A stretch of 64,000 bases of DNA from Saprospiraceae bacterium (GTDB lineage Bacteria; Bacteroidota; Bacteroidia; Chitinophagales; Saprospiraceae): contig JAHDHQ010000008.1 of NCBI GenBank assembly GCA_020631235.1, positions 109,979 through 173,978 on the forward strand, given 5' to 3'. The notes under the pieces were generated by a model. That model saw nothing but the letters and a program-made list of their open reading frames with translations. It did no database searches and was not told the DNA's origin. The number at the start of each line of letters is the position of its first letter. Within the stretch, counting starts at the first letter, position 1. Shown piece after piece: positions 56,193-64,000 of this stretch. Position numbers and translations under genes: made by a program.

Positions 56193-57984
56193 GCCAGAAA
56201 TTTAATAGTTTTTGTGTTGCAGACTTTCCGATAAGCTCTTCAATTTCACTTTGTTCTGCTTCTTTAACCCGTTTTACAGATTTAAAATGCTTTAAAAGTT
56301 TTTCAGCAGTGGTTTTACCAATGCCTGGAATATCCGTTAAACTCGATCCAAAAGCATTTTTGCTCCTCAAATCCCGATGAAAATTGATGGCAAATCGATG
56401 CGCTTCGTTACGGAGTTGTTGGATCAGTTTAAGACTTTCAGATTTTTTATTGATATACAGAGGAATAGAATCGCCTGGAAAATAGATTTCTTCTAATCTT
56501 TTAGCTATACCTATAACCACAATCTTTTCTCGTAAACCTAGTTCATCTATACTCTCCATAGCCGAACTTAACTGTCCTTTTCCTCCATCAATAATGACTA
56601 ATTGGGGTAATGGTTTTTCTTCTTCTAATAGACGTTTATATCGTCTTCCTACCACTTCTTTCATGGACGCAAAATCATCCGGTCCTACCACCGTCTTTAT
56701 TTTAAACTTGCGGTAGTCGGATTTTGAAGGACGGGCATTTTTAAAAACCACACAACTCGCTACGGGATTGGTGCCTTGTATATTTGAGTTGTCAAAACAC
56801 TCTATATGGAGTGGCATATGGTCCATCTGTAAGTCATTTTTCATGGTTGTGAGTATGCGTTCAGCCGGGCTCACTTTTTTTATTTTGTTGAGTGCATCCT
56901 TTTTGCGCTGGAGAGAAAAGTACTTTAGATTTTTTTCTGCCAGTTCTAATAATTTGTATTTATCACCTCTTAAAGGAATGGTCACAGAAAACAAGGGAAA
57001 CTCCATGCCTAATTCTATCGGAACAATGATTTCTGGAGCTATACTATTAAACTTTTCTCGCAATCTTAGGATAGCATGTATTAAAATATCTTTGGCTTCT
57101 TCTTCTGCATTGATCTTGATTTCTACAGTATCACTATTAAGCAGCGAGCCTTTAATGACTTTCATATAGTTGACAATGGCCATCTCTTCTTCTACCATGA
57201 TACTAAAGACGTCAACATCATCGATGGTATGGCTAACCACCGTAGATTTTGATTGATAATCTTCGAAAGCACTGAGTTTTTCCTTTAAATCCTGTGCATG
57301 TTCAAATTCCAGTTTCTCTACATGCATGGCCATTTGCTCTTTGATGTAATCCTTTACTGGTTTAAAATGTCCTCTTAAAACATTTTTTACTTGTTTTATT
57401 TTCTCGTTGTAGTCTTCTTCAGATTCTTCCCCTACACAAGGTCCTTGACAATTTTTTATGTGGTACTCTAGGCATACATTGAATTTTTTTTGTTCAATGT
57501 TGCGTGCAGACAAATTGAGTGTGCAAGTCCTTAATTTAAATAATTTCTTGACGATGTCGAAGATGATTTTTGCCCTAAACTTAGAAGTATATGGACCATA
57601 ATAAGTCGATCCATCTTTGATTAAATTACGTGTAAAAAACACACGTGGAAAACGTTCCTTTTTAACGCAGATATAGGTGTATGATTTACCATCCTTTAGC
57701 ATGATGTTATACCGAGGTTGGTATTTTTTTATCATGGTGTTTTCTAGCAAAAGTGCATCATGCTCTGTATCCACGATTAGATATTCTAGATGATGTGCAT
57801 TTTTAACTAAGGTCCTTGTTTTGAATGATTTTTGTTTGTCATTTACAAAATAGGAGTTCAGTCTGTTTTTTAGGTTTTTAGCTTTACCAACGTACAGAAT
57901 TTTGTCAGCTTCGTTTAAGAATTTATAGATCCCTGGGTTTTTAGGGATAGTATGCGCTATTTTTTGATAATCTTCTTTAGTCAT
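56182..57984 (-). CDS. uvrC: Excinuclease ABC subunit UvrC
   Basis: A 600-residue UvrC. The GIY-YIG domain (NPGIYKFLN, ILYVGKAKNLKNRL) makes the 3' incision; a Cys cluster (CLEYHIKNCQGPCVG), a UVR domain (KLEFEHAQDLKEKL), the RNase H-like domain for the 5' incision (HIECFDNSNIQGTNPVAS, LVIIDGGKGQL) and a C-terminal helix-hairpin-helix pair (LTDIPGIGKTTAEKLL) follow. The frame is open to 57999, but MTKEDYQ at 57984 fits the family start and overlaps mgsA by eight bases, a coupling arrangement. Confidence 0.97.
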   Translation of the reverse strand: MTKEDYQKIAHTIPKNPGIYKFLNEADKILYVGKAKNLKNRLNSYFVNDKQKSFKTRTLVKNAHHLEYLIVDTEHDALLLENTMIKKYQPRYNIMLKDGKSYTYICVKKERFPRVFFTRNLIKDGSTYYGPYTSKFRAKIIFDIVKKLFKLRTCTLNLSARNIEQKKFNVCLEYHIKNCQGPCVGEESEEDYNEKIKQVKNVLRGHFKPVKDYIKEQMAMHVEKLEFEHAQDLKEKLSAFEDYQSKSTVVSHTIDDVDVFSIMVEEEMAIVNYMKVIKGSLLNSDTVEIKINAEEEAKDILIHAILRLREKFNSIAPEIIVPIELGMEFPLFSVTIPLRGDKYKLLELAEKNLKYFSLQRKKDALNKIKKVSPAERILTTMKNDLQMDHMPLHIECFDNSNIQGTNPVASCVVFKNARPSKSDYRKFKIKTVVGPDDFASMKEVVGRRYKRLLEEEKPLPQLVIIDGGKGQLSSAMESIDELGLREKIVVIGIAKRLEEIYFPGDSIPLYINKKSESLKLIQQLRNEAHRFAINFHRDLRSKNAFGSSLTDIPGIGKTTAEKLLKHFKSVKRVKEAEQSEIEELIGKSATQKLLNFWHGE

Positions 57985-58363
57985 GCTTATTAAAAACACT
58001 GGCTATACCTCTTAAAACATAAAAGGCAGACTTTGGGTTTGTCGCTAAAGGAATATTATGTACATCGCATAAACGTAACAACATTTGGACATCGGGTTCA
58101 TGCGGATGTTTGTCCATAGGATCTCTAAAAAAAATCACTAAGTCTAGAGAACCGGTGGCTAATAGCGCAGCAATTTGTGCATCTCCTCCTAATGGACCAG
58201 ACAATAATTTGTTAACTGTAAAACCTTCAGCTTCTATTTTACTTCCAGTAGTTCCAGTGGCGTAAATGTTAGATTCCATCAAGAAATCTCTATTATTCAT
58301 CACAAAAGAAACCATCTCTGGTTTTTTGCCATCATGGGCAATCAATGCTAAATTTAATTTCAT
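57977..58363 (-). CDS. mgsA: Methylglyoxal synthase
   Basis: A 128-residue MgsA. Substrate and catalytic segments are visible: LIAHDGKK, ATGTTGSKI, SGPLGGDAQI (catalytic Asp) and FFRDPMDKHPHEPDV. It turns dihydroxyacetone phosphate into methylglyoxal and phosphate, a bypass used when sugar phosphates build up. The last eight bases overlap the uvrC start, so an odd pair, metabolic bypass and DNA repair, share a transcript; methylglyoxal damages DNA, which makes the pairing plausible but not proven. Confidence 0.95.
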   Translation of the reverse strand: MKLNLALIAHDGKKPEMVSFVMNNRDFLMESNIYATGTTGSKIEAEGFTVNKLLSGPLGGDAQIAALLATGSLDLVIFFRDPMDKHPHEPDVQMLLRLCDVHNIPLATNPKSAFYVLRGIASVFNKHD

Positions 58364-58481
58364 ATACTCAAATATCTAGAAAATTTAGGAGACGATTAGG
58401 ATATATACTCTTAGCTCACAAATTAATGCAGATCCTTTCAGTACTATCGTTAAAATCAAAACTTATCATTACCTTAAAAGT

Positions 58482-61262
58482 ATGAAACGAATGATATTTT
58501 GCCTTTTTTGGTTTGGTCTTACATGTCAACTATTTGCCCAAGGGAAAACGATGAACGAATCCGTCTATGACGATTGGAAACGTGTAGAAGATTCAAAAAT
58601 AAGCAACAATGGTGACTGGATCGTGTATACCATTAAACCCCATAAAGGCGATAAACAAATTCATTTTTATCACACAAGAAGCGATAAAACATACACTTTT
58701 GATCGCGGAGAATCACCAGCCTTAGATCAAGATAATGGTTTTGCAGTTTTTAATATCAAGCCCCATGCAGATACGATCTATCAATTAAAAAAGAGAAAAG
58801 TAGATAAGAAAAAACATCCAAAAGACACCCTAGGTGTTTTCTACTTTGACGAAAAAAAACTGATTAAAATCCCCGATGTATCAGAATATCAAATTCCGAC
58901 AGAATGGGGAGGAGTGTTTGCTTATAAAAAAGAACCCATAACAAAAGAAAAAGACTCCTTAGCGCACAGTGCTTTAGCTAAAGAAGAAAATGAAACAAAC
59001 GGTTCGCGCTATATACTCAGAATAACAGAAGGAGATATAGACTTAGCCTTACCTTTTTGCAAAAAAGTAGTTTTTTCTAACAAGAAAAATCAATTGCTTT
59101 ACGAAAGTACAGGCACTGATTCTGTTAATGCTACCACCGTTTATTTTAGGGATTTGACAGAGAAAAGGCCTCATGTAGTAAGTGAGACAGAAGGCACATA
59201 CAATCACTTTGTATTTTCAGAAAAAGGCAACTATGTAAGCTATACAGCTAATTTTGATACTACAGAAGCTAGAATAAGTCCCATGGAAGTTTTTATGTAC
59301 GATTGTAGGCAAAAAAACAATCGATTAGTAGCTAATAATGATGCCCCTTTTTTAAATGATGGCTGGATAATAAACGAACATAAAAAGCCGCATTTTTCTG
59401 AAAACGAACAGAAGCTATTTTTCTACACTAACCCTAAACCCATCCTACAGGATACCAGTTTGCTCGACGAAGAAATAGTTAATGTAGAAGTGTGGACTAC
59501 TGAAGACAGACTATTGTATACCCAACAAGAAAATAGACTAGACACTGAGAAAAAACGCGGATATATGGCGTGCTACAACATTGGCACAGGAAAAATAAAT
59601 CAATTAGCAGGAAAACAATATGACGAGATACGTTTAAGCAAGAAAGGTGACCATACAATGGCTATGGGCATAGATGTAAAACCATACCAAAAGCAAATTA
59701 CCTGGGAAGGATATATCCCTCGTAATTTGTCAATTATAAACACTGAAACCTCAGAAAAGAAGGAAGTAATTAAATCCATTCACGGGTTTCCAAGTTGGTC
59801 ACCAGAAGGAAATTACATCCTTTGGTATGATCGCAAAGCCAAAGCTTATAAAATATATGACTTGGCTAAAGAAAAAGACATTGAAATAAGCAATAATAAA
59901 ATCAGTACTTTTTACAATGAGTTACATGATACTCCATCTGATCCTTGGAACTATGGTATAATGGAGTGGACGGCTGGTGATGCATCAGTCTTCGTTTATG
60001 ATCGTTATGACATTTGGGAGCTGTTTCCAAATGCGAGAAAAAAACCAAGAAAAATCACCAATGGTAGAGAACAAAAAACAAGATATCGATGGATTAACTT
60101 GGACGAAGACCTAGATTTTTTGCCCGCAGACACCAGCATTCTTGTTAGCCTATTTAAAGAAGGAGATAAATCAGGAGGGTATGCTAAACTAAATCTTGCT
60201 ACTTCAGAAATAACGCCTATTACCCAAGGACCATATAGATATGCATCGACGGTTACAAAAGCTAGAGATAGTGAAGATTTGTTTTATACAAAAGAAAACT
60301 TCGAAACCTTTCCAGATCTGATTTATGGCGATATGAGTTTTTCAGATCCTAAAACAATATCAGATATAAATCCACAGCAAAAGGACTATGGATGGGGATC
60401 TATAGAGCTCGTGTCATGGCAAACTGAAAATGGACGCACCATAGAAGGTATGTTAGTAAAGCCTGCAAACTTTAAAGAAGGAAAGAAGTATCCAATGATT
60501 GTAAATTTTTATGAAAAAAGTTCGCAGGGACTCCATCGTCATAGAGAACCTTTTGCTCATCGGTCTACCATAAATTACAGTTATTATGCTAATAAAGGAT
60601 ATGTGATTTTTAATCCTGATATTGCCTATACCACGGGTGAGCCCGGAGAAAGTTGTCTTGAAGCAGTAATGTCAGGAGTCGATTACGTCTTGTCTTTAGG
60701 GTTTGTGGACGAACAAAAGATGGGTTTGCAAGGGCATAGTTGGGGAGGTTATCAAATAGCTTATCTACTGAATAAAACACAAAGGTTTAAATGTGCAGAA
60801 TCAGGCGCACCTGTGGTCAATATGACCAGCGCATACGGCGGTATCCGATGGGGTAGTGGTATGAGTAGAATGTTTCAGTACGAAAAAACACAATCACGCC
60901 TGGGTGCTACCTTATGGAATAATCCAGATGTTTATCTTAAAAACTCCCCTTTATTTGATATGGATAAAATGAATACTCCAGTACTTATTTTACACAATGA
61001 TAAAGACGGTGCCGTACCATGGTATCAGGGCATAGAATATTATATGGCTTTAAGGAGATTAGGTAAACAAGCTTGGTTTTTAAATTACAATGATGAGCCT
61101 CACTGGCCATTAAAGCGACAAAACAGATTGGATTTTAATAAGCGTATGGAACAATTTTTTGGCTATTACTTAAAAGGCGAACCAATGCCTAGATGGATGC
61201 TAAAAGGAGTACCAGCCATCGAAAAAGGTATTGATCAAGGATTGGATTATTTAAAAAAGTAA
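58482..61262 (+). CDS. Exported S9-family peptidase (prolyl oligopeptidase type)
   Basis: A 926-residue protein with signal peptide (MKRMIFCLFWFGLTCQLFAQ), a long beta-propeller region that filters substrate size, and a C-terminal alpha/beta-hydrolase domain. The catalytic triad is visible: Ser in GLQGHSWGGYQ, Asp in HNDKDGAVPW and His in NDEPHWPLK. It probably cleaves short peptides in the periplasm; whether it prefers proline or dipeptides cannot be told. The next gene starts three bases after its stop. Confidence 0.9.
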   Translation: MKRMIFCLFWFGLTCQLFAQGKTMNESVYDDWKRVEDSKISNNGDWIVYTIKPHKGDKQIHFYHTRSDKTYTFDRGESPALDQDNGFAVFNIKPHADTIYQLKKRKVDKKKHPKDTLGVFYFDEKKLIKIPDVSEYQIPTEWGGVFAYKKEPITKEKDSLAHSALAKEENETNGSRYILRITEGDIDLALPFCKKVVFSNKKNQLLYESTGTDSVNATTVYFRDLTEKRPHVVSETEGTYNHFVFSEKGNYVSYTANFDTTEARISPMEVFMYDCRQKNNRLVANNDAPFLNDGWIINEHKKPHFSENEQKLFFYTNPKPILQDTSLLDEEIVNVEVWTTEDRLLYTQQENRLDTEKKRGYMACYNIGTGKINQLAGKQYDEIRLSKKGDHTMAMGIDVKPYQKQITWEGYIPRNLSIINTETSEKKEVIKSIHGFPSWSPEGNYILWYDRKAKAYKIYDLAKEKDIEISNNKISTFYNELHDTPSDPWNYGIMEWTAGDASVFVYDRYDIWELFPNARKKPRKITNGREQKTRYRWINLDEDLDFLPADTSILVSLFKEGDKSGGYAKLNLATSEITPITQGPYRYASTVTKARDSEDLFYTKENFETFPDLIYGDMSFSDPKTISDINPQQKDYGWGSIELVSWQTENGRTIEGMLVKPANFKEGKKYPMIVNFYEKSSQGLHRHREPFAHRSTINYSYYANKGYVIFNPDIAYTTGEPGESCLEAVMSGVDYVLSLGFVDEQKMGLQGHSWGGYQIAYLLNKTQRFKCAESGAPVVNMTSAYGGIRWGSGMSRMFQYEKTQSRLGATLWNNPDVYLKNSPLFDMDKMNTPVLILHNDKDGAVPWYQGIEYYMALRRLGKQAWFLNYNDEPHWPLKRQNRLDFNKRMEQFFGYYLKGEPMPRWMLKGVPAIEKGIDQGLDYLKK

Positions 61263-61265
61263 ACG

Positions 61266-61829
61266 ATGATACGAAGCCTATTTTTTTTAATGAGTTTATT
61301 TTGTTTAGTACAGGCCGATGGCCAAGCCTATGATTTTCCAGAAGATTGGGTCGGTGATTATGCTGGGACCATGCTAATGCACTATCCGACGGTTTCTAAA
61401 ATGGATACGGCTGAGGTTCATTTCGAATTAAAAGAAGTTATTCCGGATTCTGTATGGACATACATTATGAGCTACCAAAGTAAAAAGTACGGAGAAATTG
61501 TCAAAGACTATTTCATTGTAAAACCCGAAAAGCACAAGCCTTATTTATATCATCTTGACGAAAAAGATGGTATTGTCATTGAGCAAATTTTGATGGATAA
61601 CACATTTTATTCGAGTTTCTCAGTGTTAGGCAGTTATATAAGTTCAAGGATGAGAAGAGTAGAAGGAGGCATAGAATTTGAAATAACTTCAGCTAAAGAA
61701 GAACCTACATATAAATCTGATAATATTCCTATAGAAGACGATCTGGAGCTTGAGGATGGAGACTTAATAGAAGTCTATAGTTATTTGCCGTTTACCGTCC
61801 AACGGGTGTTTTTACAAGAAGTCGATTAA
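61266..61829 (+). CDS. Small exported protein of unknown function
   Basis: A 187-residue protein with signal peptide (MIRSLFFLMSLFCLVQADGQA). The mature part is a single beta-rich domain (WVGDYAGTMLMHYP, VHFELKEVIPDSVWTYIMSY, KDYFIVKPEKHKPYLYH) that looks lipocalin-like in strand pattern, but I do not recognise the family. Translation is probably coupled to the S9 peptidase three bases upstream. Confidence 0.7.
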   Translation: MIRSLFFLMSLFCLVQADGQAYDFPEDWVGDYAGTMLMHYPTVSKMDTAEVHFELKEVIPDSVWTYIMSYQSKKYGEIVKDYFIVKPEKHKPYLYHLDEKDGIVIEQILMDNTFYSSFSVLGSYISSRMRRVEGGIEFEITSAKEEPTYKSDNIPIEDDLELEDGDLIEVYSYLPFTVQRVFLQEVD

Positions 61830-61902
61830 AAAAGTTAAATCGCATTAATCTAAATAAAATATTAGTCTATCTAAAACTTCAAGTCTCATTTATATTCTAT
61901 GT

Positions 61903-61910
61903 TACATTTG
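61903..61910 (+). promoter_or_regulatory. Possible -7 promoter box
   Basis: TACATTTG fits TAnnTTTG and lies 22 bases before the ATG at 61933, giving a leader of about 15 bases. No clear TTTG is seen at -33. Confidence 0.4.
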
Positions 61911-61932
61911 ATACCTAAATAAAACAGATATC

Positions 61933-63924
61933 ATGCAAAAACTAATGACCATTATGCTAATACTTTGTATGTCCGCAGTAGCTAAAGGACAAGTAACTGA
62001 TGCAAAACTACCGGGTGACATAACTTTGCCATCTTCTAAAGCTGACATAGATATGTTAGCTAGCAAGGAAACAGGAAGTTTTAAATATTCAGTAAAAGAT
62101 TATTTCCAGAAACCCAGTCAGTCTACGTTTAGATTTTCTCCTAATGGCCAATATCTTGCCTACAGAGAAAAGGATGATAAGGCAAAAAACCATGTGTACG
62201 TAAAAAATGTCGAATCCAATGAGGTGGTGCGTGCAATCGAAGAAAAAGAGGAATTAATCCGAGGTTTTGCTTGGGCTAATGACAATAGACTAGTTTATGT
62301 AAAAGATCAAGGTGGTGATGAAAATTATCAATTGTTTGCAGTAAACTTAGATGGAAGCAAAGAAATGGCCTTAACACCTTTCGAAGGAGTGCGAGTAGAG
62401 TTACAAGAGTTTCTAGAAGATCAGGATGATTTTATGATCATTCAGATGAATAAAGACAACCCGCAAATTTTCGAACCCTATAAGATTAATATTACTAATG
62501 GTGATTTAGAAAAGCTATTTACTAATACTGATCCAGCGAATCCTATTTCAGGATATGACTTCGATAAGGATGGAAATCTTAGAGCATACACCCAGCAACA
62601 AAATGGTACTGAGTATGTCCTAAAATATAAGAAAACAGAAGATGGAGACTTTGAAGAAATCATGCGAACAACATGGAAAGAAAATTTCGGAATTATAGGT
62701 TTTGATTATACCAATGATAACCCACATGCTGCCTTTGTCAAATCAAACTTAGAATCCGATACTGATGAGATTTTATTGTACGATTTAAGTACGGGCAAAA
62801 CCTTGGACAAAATCTTTAAAGATGACACATATGATGCAGGAGGAATTAGTCGGTCGCGTAAAAGAAACTACGAAGTAGATTACTATTATTACACAGGAGA
62901 GAAATATAAAATGATACCTGTAAGCTCCACTTTTAAGGCATTAAACGAAAAGTTTAGCGAGCAATTTGAAGGCTATCAATATTATATCACGAGTAAGACT
63001 AAAGCAGAAGATAAATATTTAATATACGTAGAAAGTGATCGACTATATGGCAAGTATTTTATGTACAATGCTAAAAAAGACGAATTTAAAGAACTACTTG
63101 ATTTAATGCCTCAGCTAGATGAAAATGACATGGCTGAAATGCGACCTATTTCTTTCAAAAGTCGAGATGGATTAACGATTTACGGGTATGTGACTATACC
63201 AAATGAGGCAAAGCAAGGCCAAAAAGTTCCTATGATTGTAAATCCACATGGTGGTCCTTATGGCCCTCGTGATCAATGGGGATTTAATCCAGAAACTCAG
63301 CTCTTTGCAAGTCGAGGGTATGCTACTCTACAGGTAAATTATCGAGGATCTGGTGGTTATGGTAAATCTTTTTCTATGGCAGGTAACAAGCAGATTGGTA
63401 GAAACATGCTAAATGATCTAGAAGACGCTGTAGCATATATGAAAAAAGAAGATTGGGTAGATGGCGATAAGGTGGCCATTTATGGAGCTTCTTATGGTGG
63501 ATTAGCTACTTTGGGTAGTCTAGTAAAAACACCAGATTTGTATACTTGTGGAATTGACTACGTAGGAGTATCTAACCTCTTTACTTTTTTTAAGTCTTTC
63601 CCTCCTTATTGGAAGCCGTATTTGGCTCAAGTTTACGAGCAATGGTATGATGAAAATTCAGAAGAAGATATAGCTATCATGAAAGAAGTATCTCCGGCTT
63701 TAAATGTCGATAAAATAACCAAGCCTTTGTATGTGGTCCAAGGAGCAAATGATCCAAGAGTTAATATCGACGAATCAGATCAAATAGTCAGACAACTAAG
63801 AGCACGAGGAGTAGAGGTGCCTTATATGGTAAAATACGATGAGGGTCATGGATTTGGTCATGAAGGAAATAGAATCGAGTTGTATCGATCAATGATGGGA
63901 TTTTTTGCGCAACATTTGAAGTAA
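61933..63924 (+). CDS. Exported S9-family peptidase (acylaminoacyl/dipeptidyl type)
   Basis: A 663-residue protein with signal peptide (start MQKLMTIMLILCMSAVAKG), a seven-bladed propeller region (STFRFSPNGQYLAYREKDD, FAWANDNRLVYVKD) and an alpha/beta-hydrolase domain: oxyanion segment NPHGGPYGPRDQWG, Ser in IYGASYGGLAT, Asp in GANDPRVNID and His in DEGHGFGHEG. It is a second S9 enzyme distinct from the one at 58482, shorter and closer to the acylaminoacyl peptidase group. It ends at a terminator. Confidence 0.92.
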   Translation: MQKLMTIMLILCMSAVAKGQVTDAKLPGDITLPSSKADIDMLASKETGSFKYSVKDYFQKPSQSTFRFSPNGQYLAYREKDDKAKNHVYVKNVESNEVVRAIEEKEELIRGFAWANDNRLVYVKDQGGDENYQLFAVNLDGSKEMALTPFEGVRVELQEFLEDQDDFMIIQMNKDNPQIFEPYKINITNGDLEKLFTNTDPANPISGYDFDKDGNLRAYTQQQNGTEYVLKYKKTEDGDFEEIMRTTWKENFGIIGFDYTNDNPHAAFVKSNLESDTDEILLYDLSTGKTLDKIFKDDTYDAGGISRSRKRNYEVDYYYYTGEKYKMIPVSSTFKALNEKFSEQFEGYQYYITSKTKAEDKYLIYVESDRLYGKYFMYNAKKDEFKELLDLMPQLDENDMAEMRPISFKSRDGLTIYGYVTIPNEAKQGQKVPMIVNPHGGPYGPRDQWGFNPETQLFASRGYATLQVNYRGSGGYGKSFSMAGNKQIGRNMLNDLEDAVAYMKKEDWVDGDKVAIYGASYGGLATLGSLVKTPDLYTCGIDYVGVSNLFTFFKSFPPYWKPYLAQVYEQWYDENSEEDIAIMKEVSPALNVDKITKPLYVVQGANDPRVNIDESDQIVRQLRARGVEVPYMVKYDEGHGFGHEGNRIELYRSMMGFFAQHLK

Positions 63925-63940
63925 ATTACAGTTTCGATAA

Positions 63941-63980
63941 AAAAGAAGAGGCTGTCTCAAATCGAGATAGTCTCTTTTTT
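63941..63980 (+). terminator. Intrinsic terminator
   Basis: Arms around 63946-63958 and 63964-63976 (GAGGCTGTCTC against GAGATAGTCTC, with two G-U pairs) and loop AAATC are followed by a T-run. Confidence 0.85.
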
Positions 63981-64000
63981 ATTTATGCTTAATGAAGCCT

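Noticed and set aside
1..64000. CRISPR arrays, insertion sequences, restriction or toxin-antitoxin systems
   Set aside because: I found no regular repeat-spacer array, transposase or recognisable defence gene in the window.

Overview
The window looks like a chromosomal segment of a Bacteroidetes bacterium, probably of the Saprospiria type. The evidence is low GC, secreted proteins ending in type IX secretion (T9SS) type A sorting domains, a fused LpxC/FabZ, LytTR/LytS-type signalling, a Bacteroidetes-style putative porin, and -7 boxes that fit TAnnTTTG. I see no insertion sequence, prophage block, CRISPR array or rRNA operon.

Layout. 1-3084: an FMN 2-hydroxy-acid dehydrogenase cut by the left edge, a Tat-exported sugar isomerase-like protein, a macro-domain protein and a membrane protein. 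3445-9864: a signalling block with a propeller sensor whose LytS-like kinase domain looks dead, a small T9SS protein, a LytTR response regulator and a convergent, intact LytS kinase with TPR-like repeats. 10169-21784: secreted proteins (collagen-like protein with an S74-type chaperone end, lipoprotein, glycosidase-like protein, M43 metalloprotease, two tandem thioredoxin-like proteins) and tRNA-Val(GAC). 21870-29771: housekeeping genes (PDH E2, recR, GT2 fusion, M20 amidohydrolase, thioesterase, sigma-54 regulator, LOG protein). 29840-34738: a minus-strand run (porin, choice-of-anchor B protein, band-7 protein, exported DinB). 34810-38796: lipoprotein, recN, fabI and a LuxR-type regulator. 38783-42264: minus strand, with a TMTC-like membrane TPR protein and a two-gene unit of a HemC-like protein and a DnaQ-like protein that both lack key catalytic residues. 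42433-46288: lipid A operon lpxD-lpxC/fabZ-lpxA-ABC ATPase. 46640-51913: a giant secreted protein with dockerin, cohesin and T9SS domains. 51994-63924: M23 peptidase, alaS, a tightly overlapping mgsA-uvrC-DUF2087 unit, and two S9 peptidases flanking a small secreted protein.

Recurring theme. Several genes keep a recognisable enzyme fold but have lost catalytic residues: the LytS-like sensor, a thioredoxin with SSSA in place of CGPC, a DnaQ-like exonuclease, a HemC-like protein and a receiver domain without its acidic pocket. The HemC-like/DnaQ-like pair is the best candidate for something undescribed. All functional calls come from reading motifs by eye; no database search was run.
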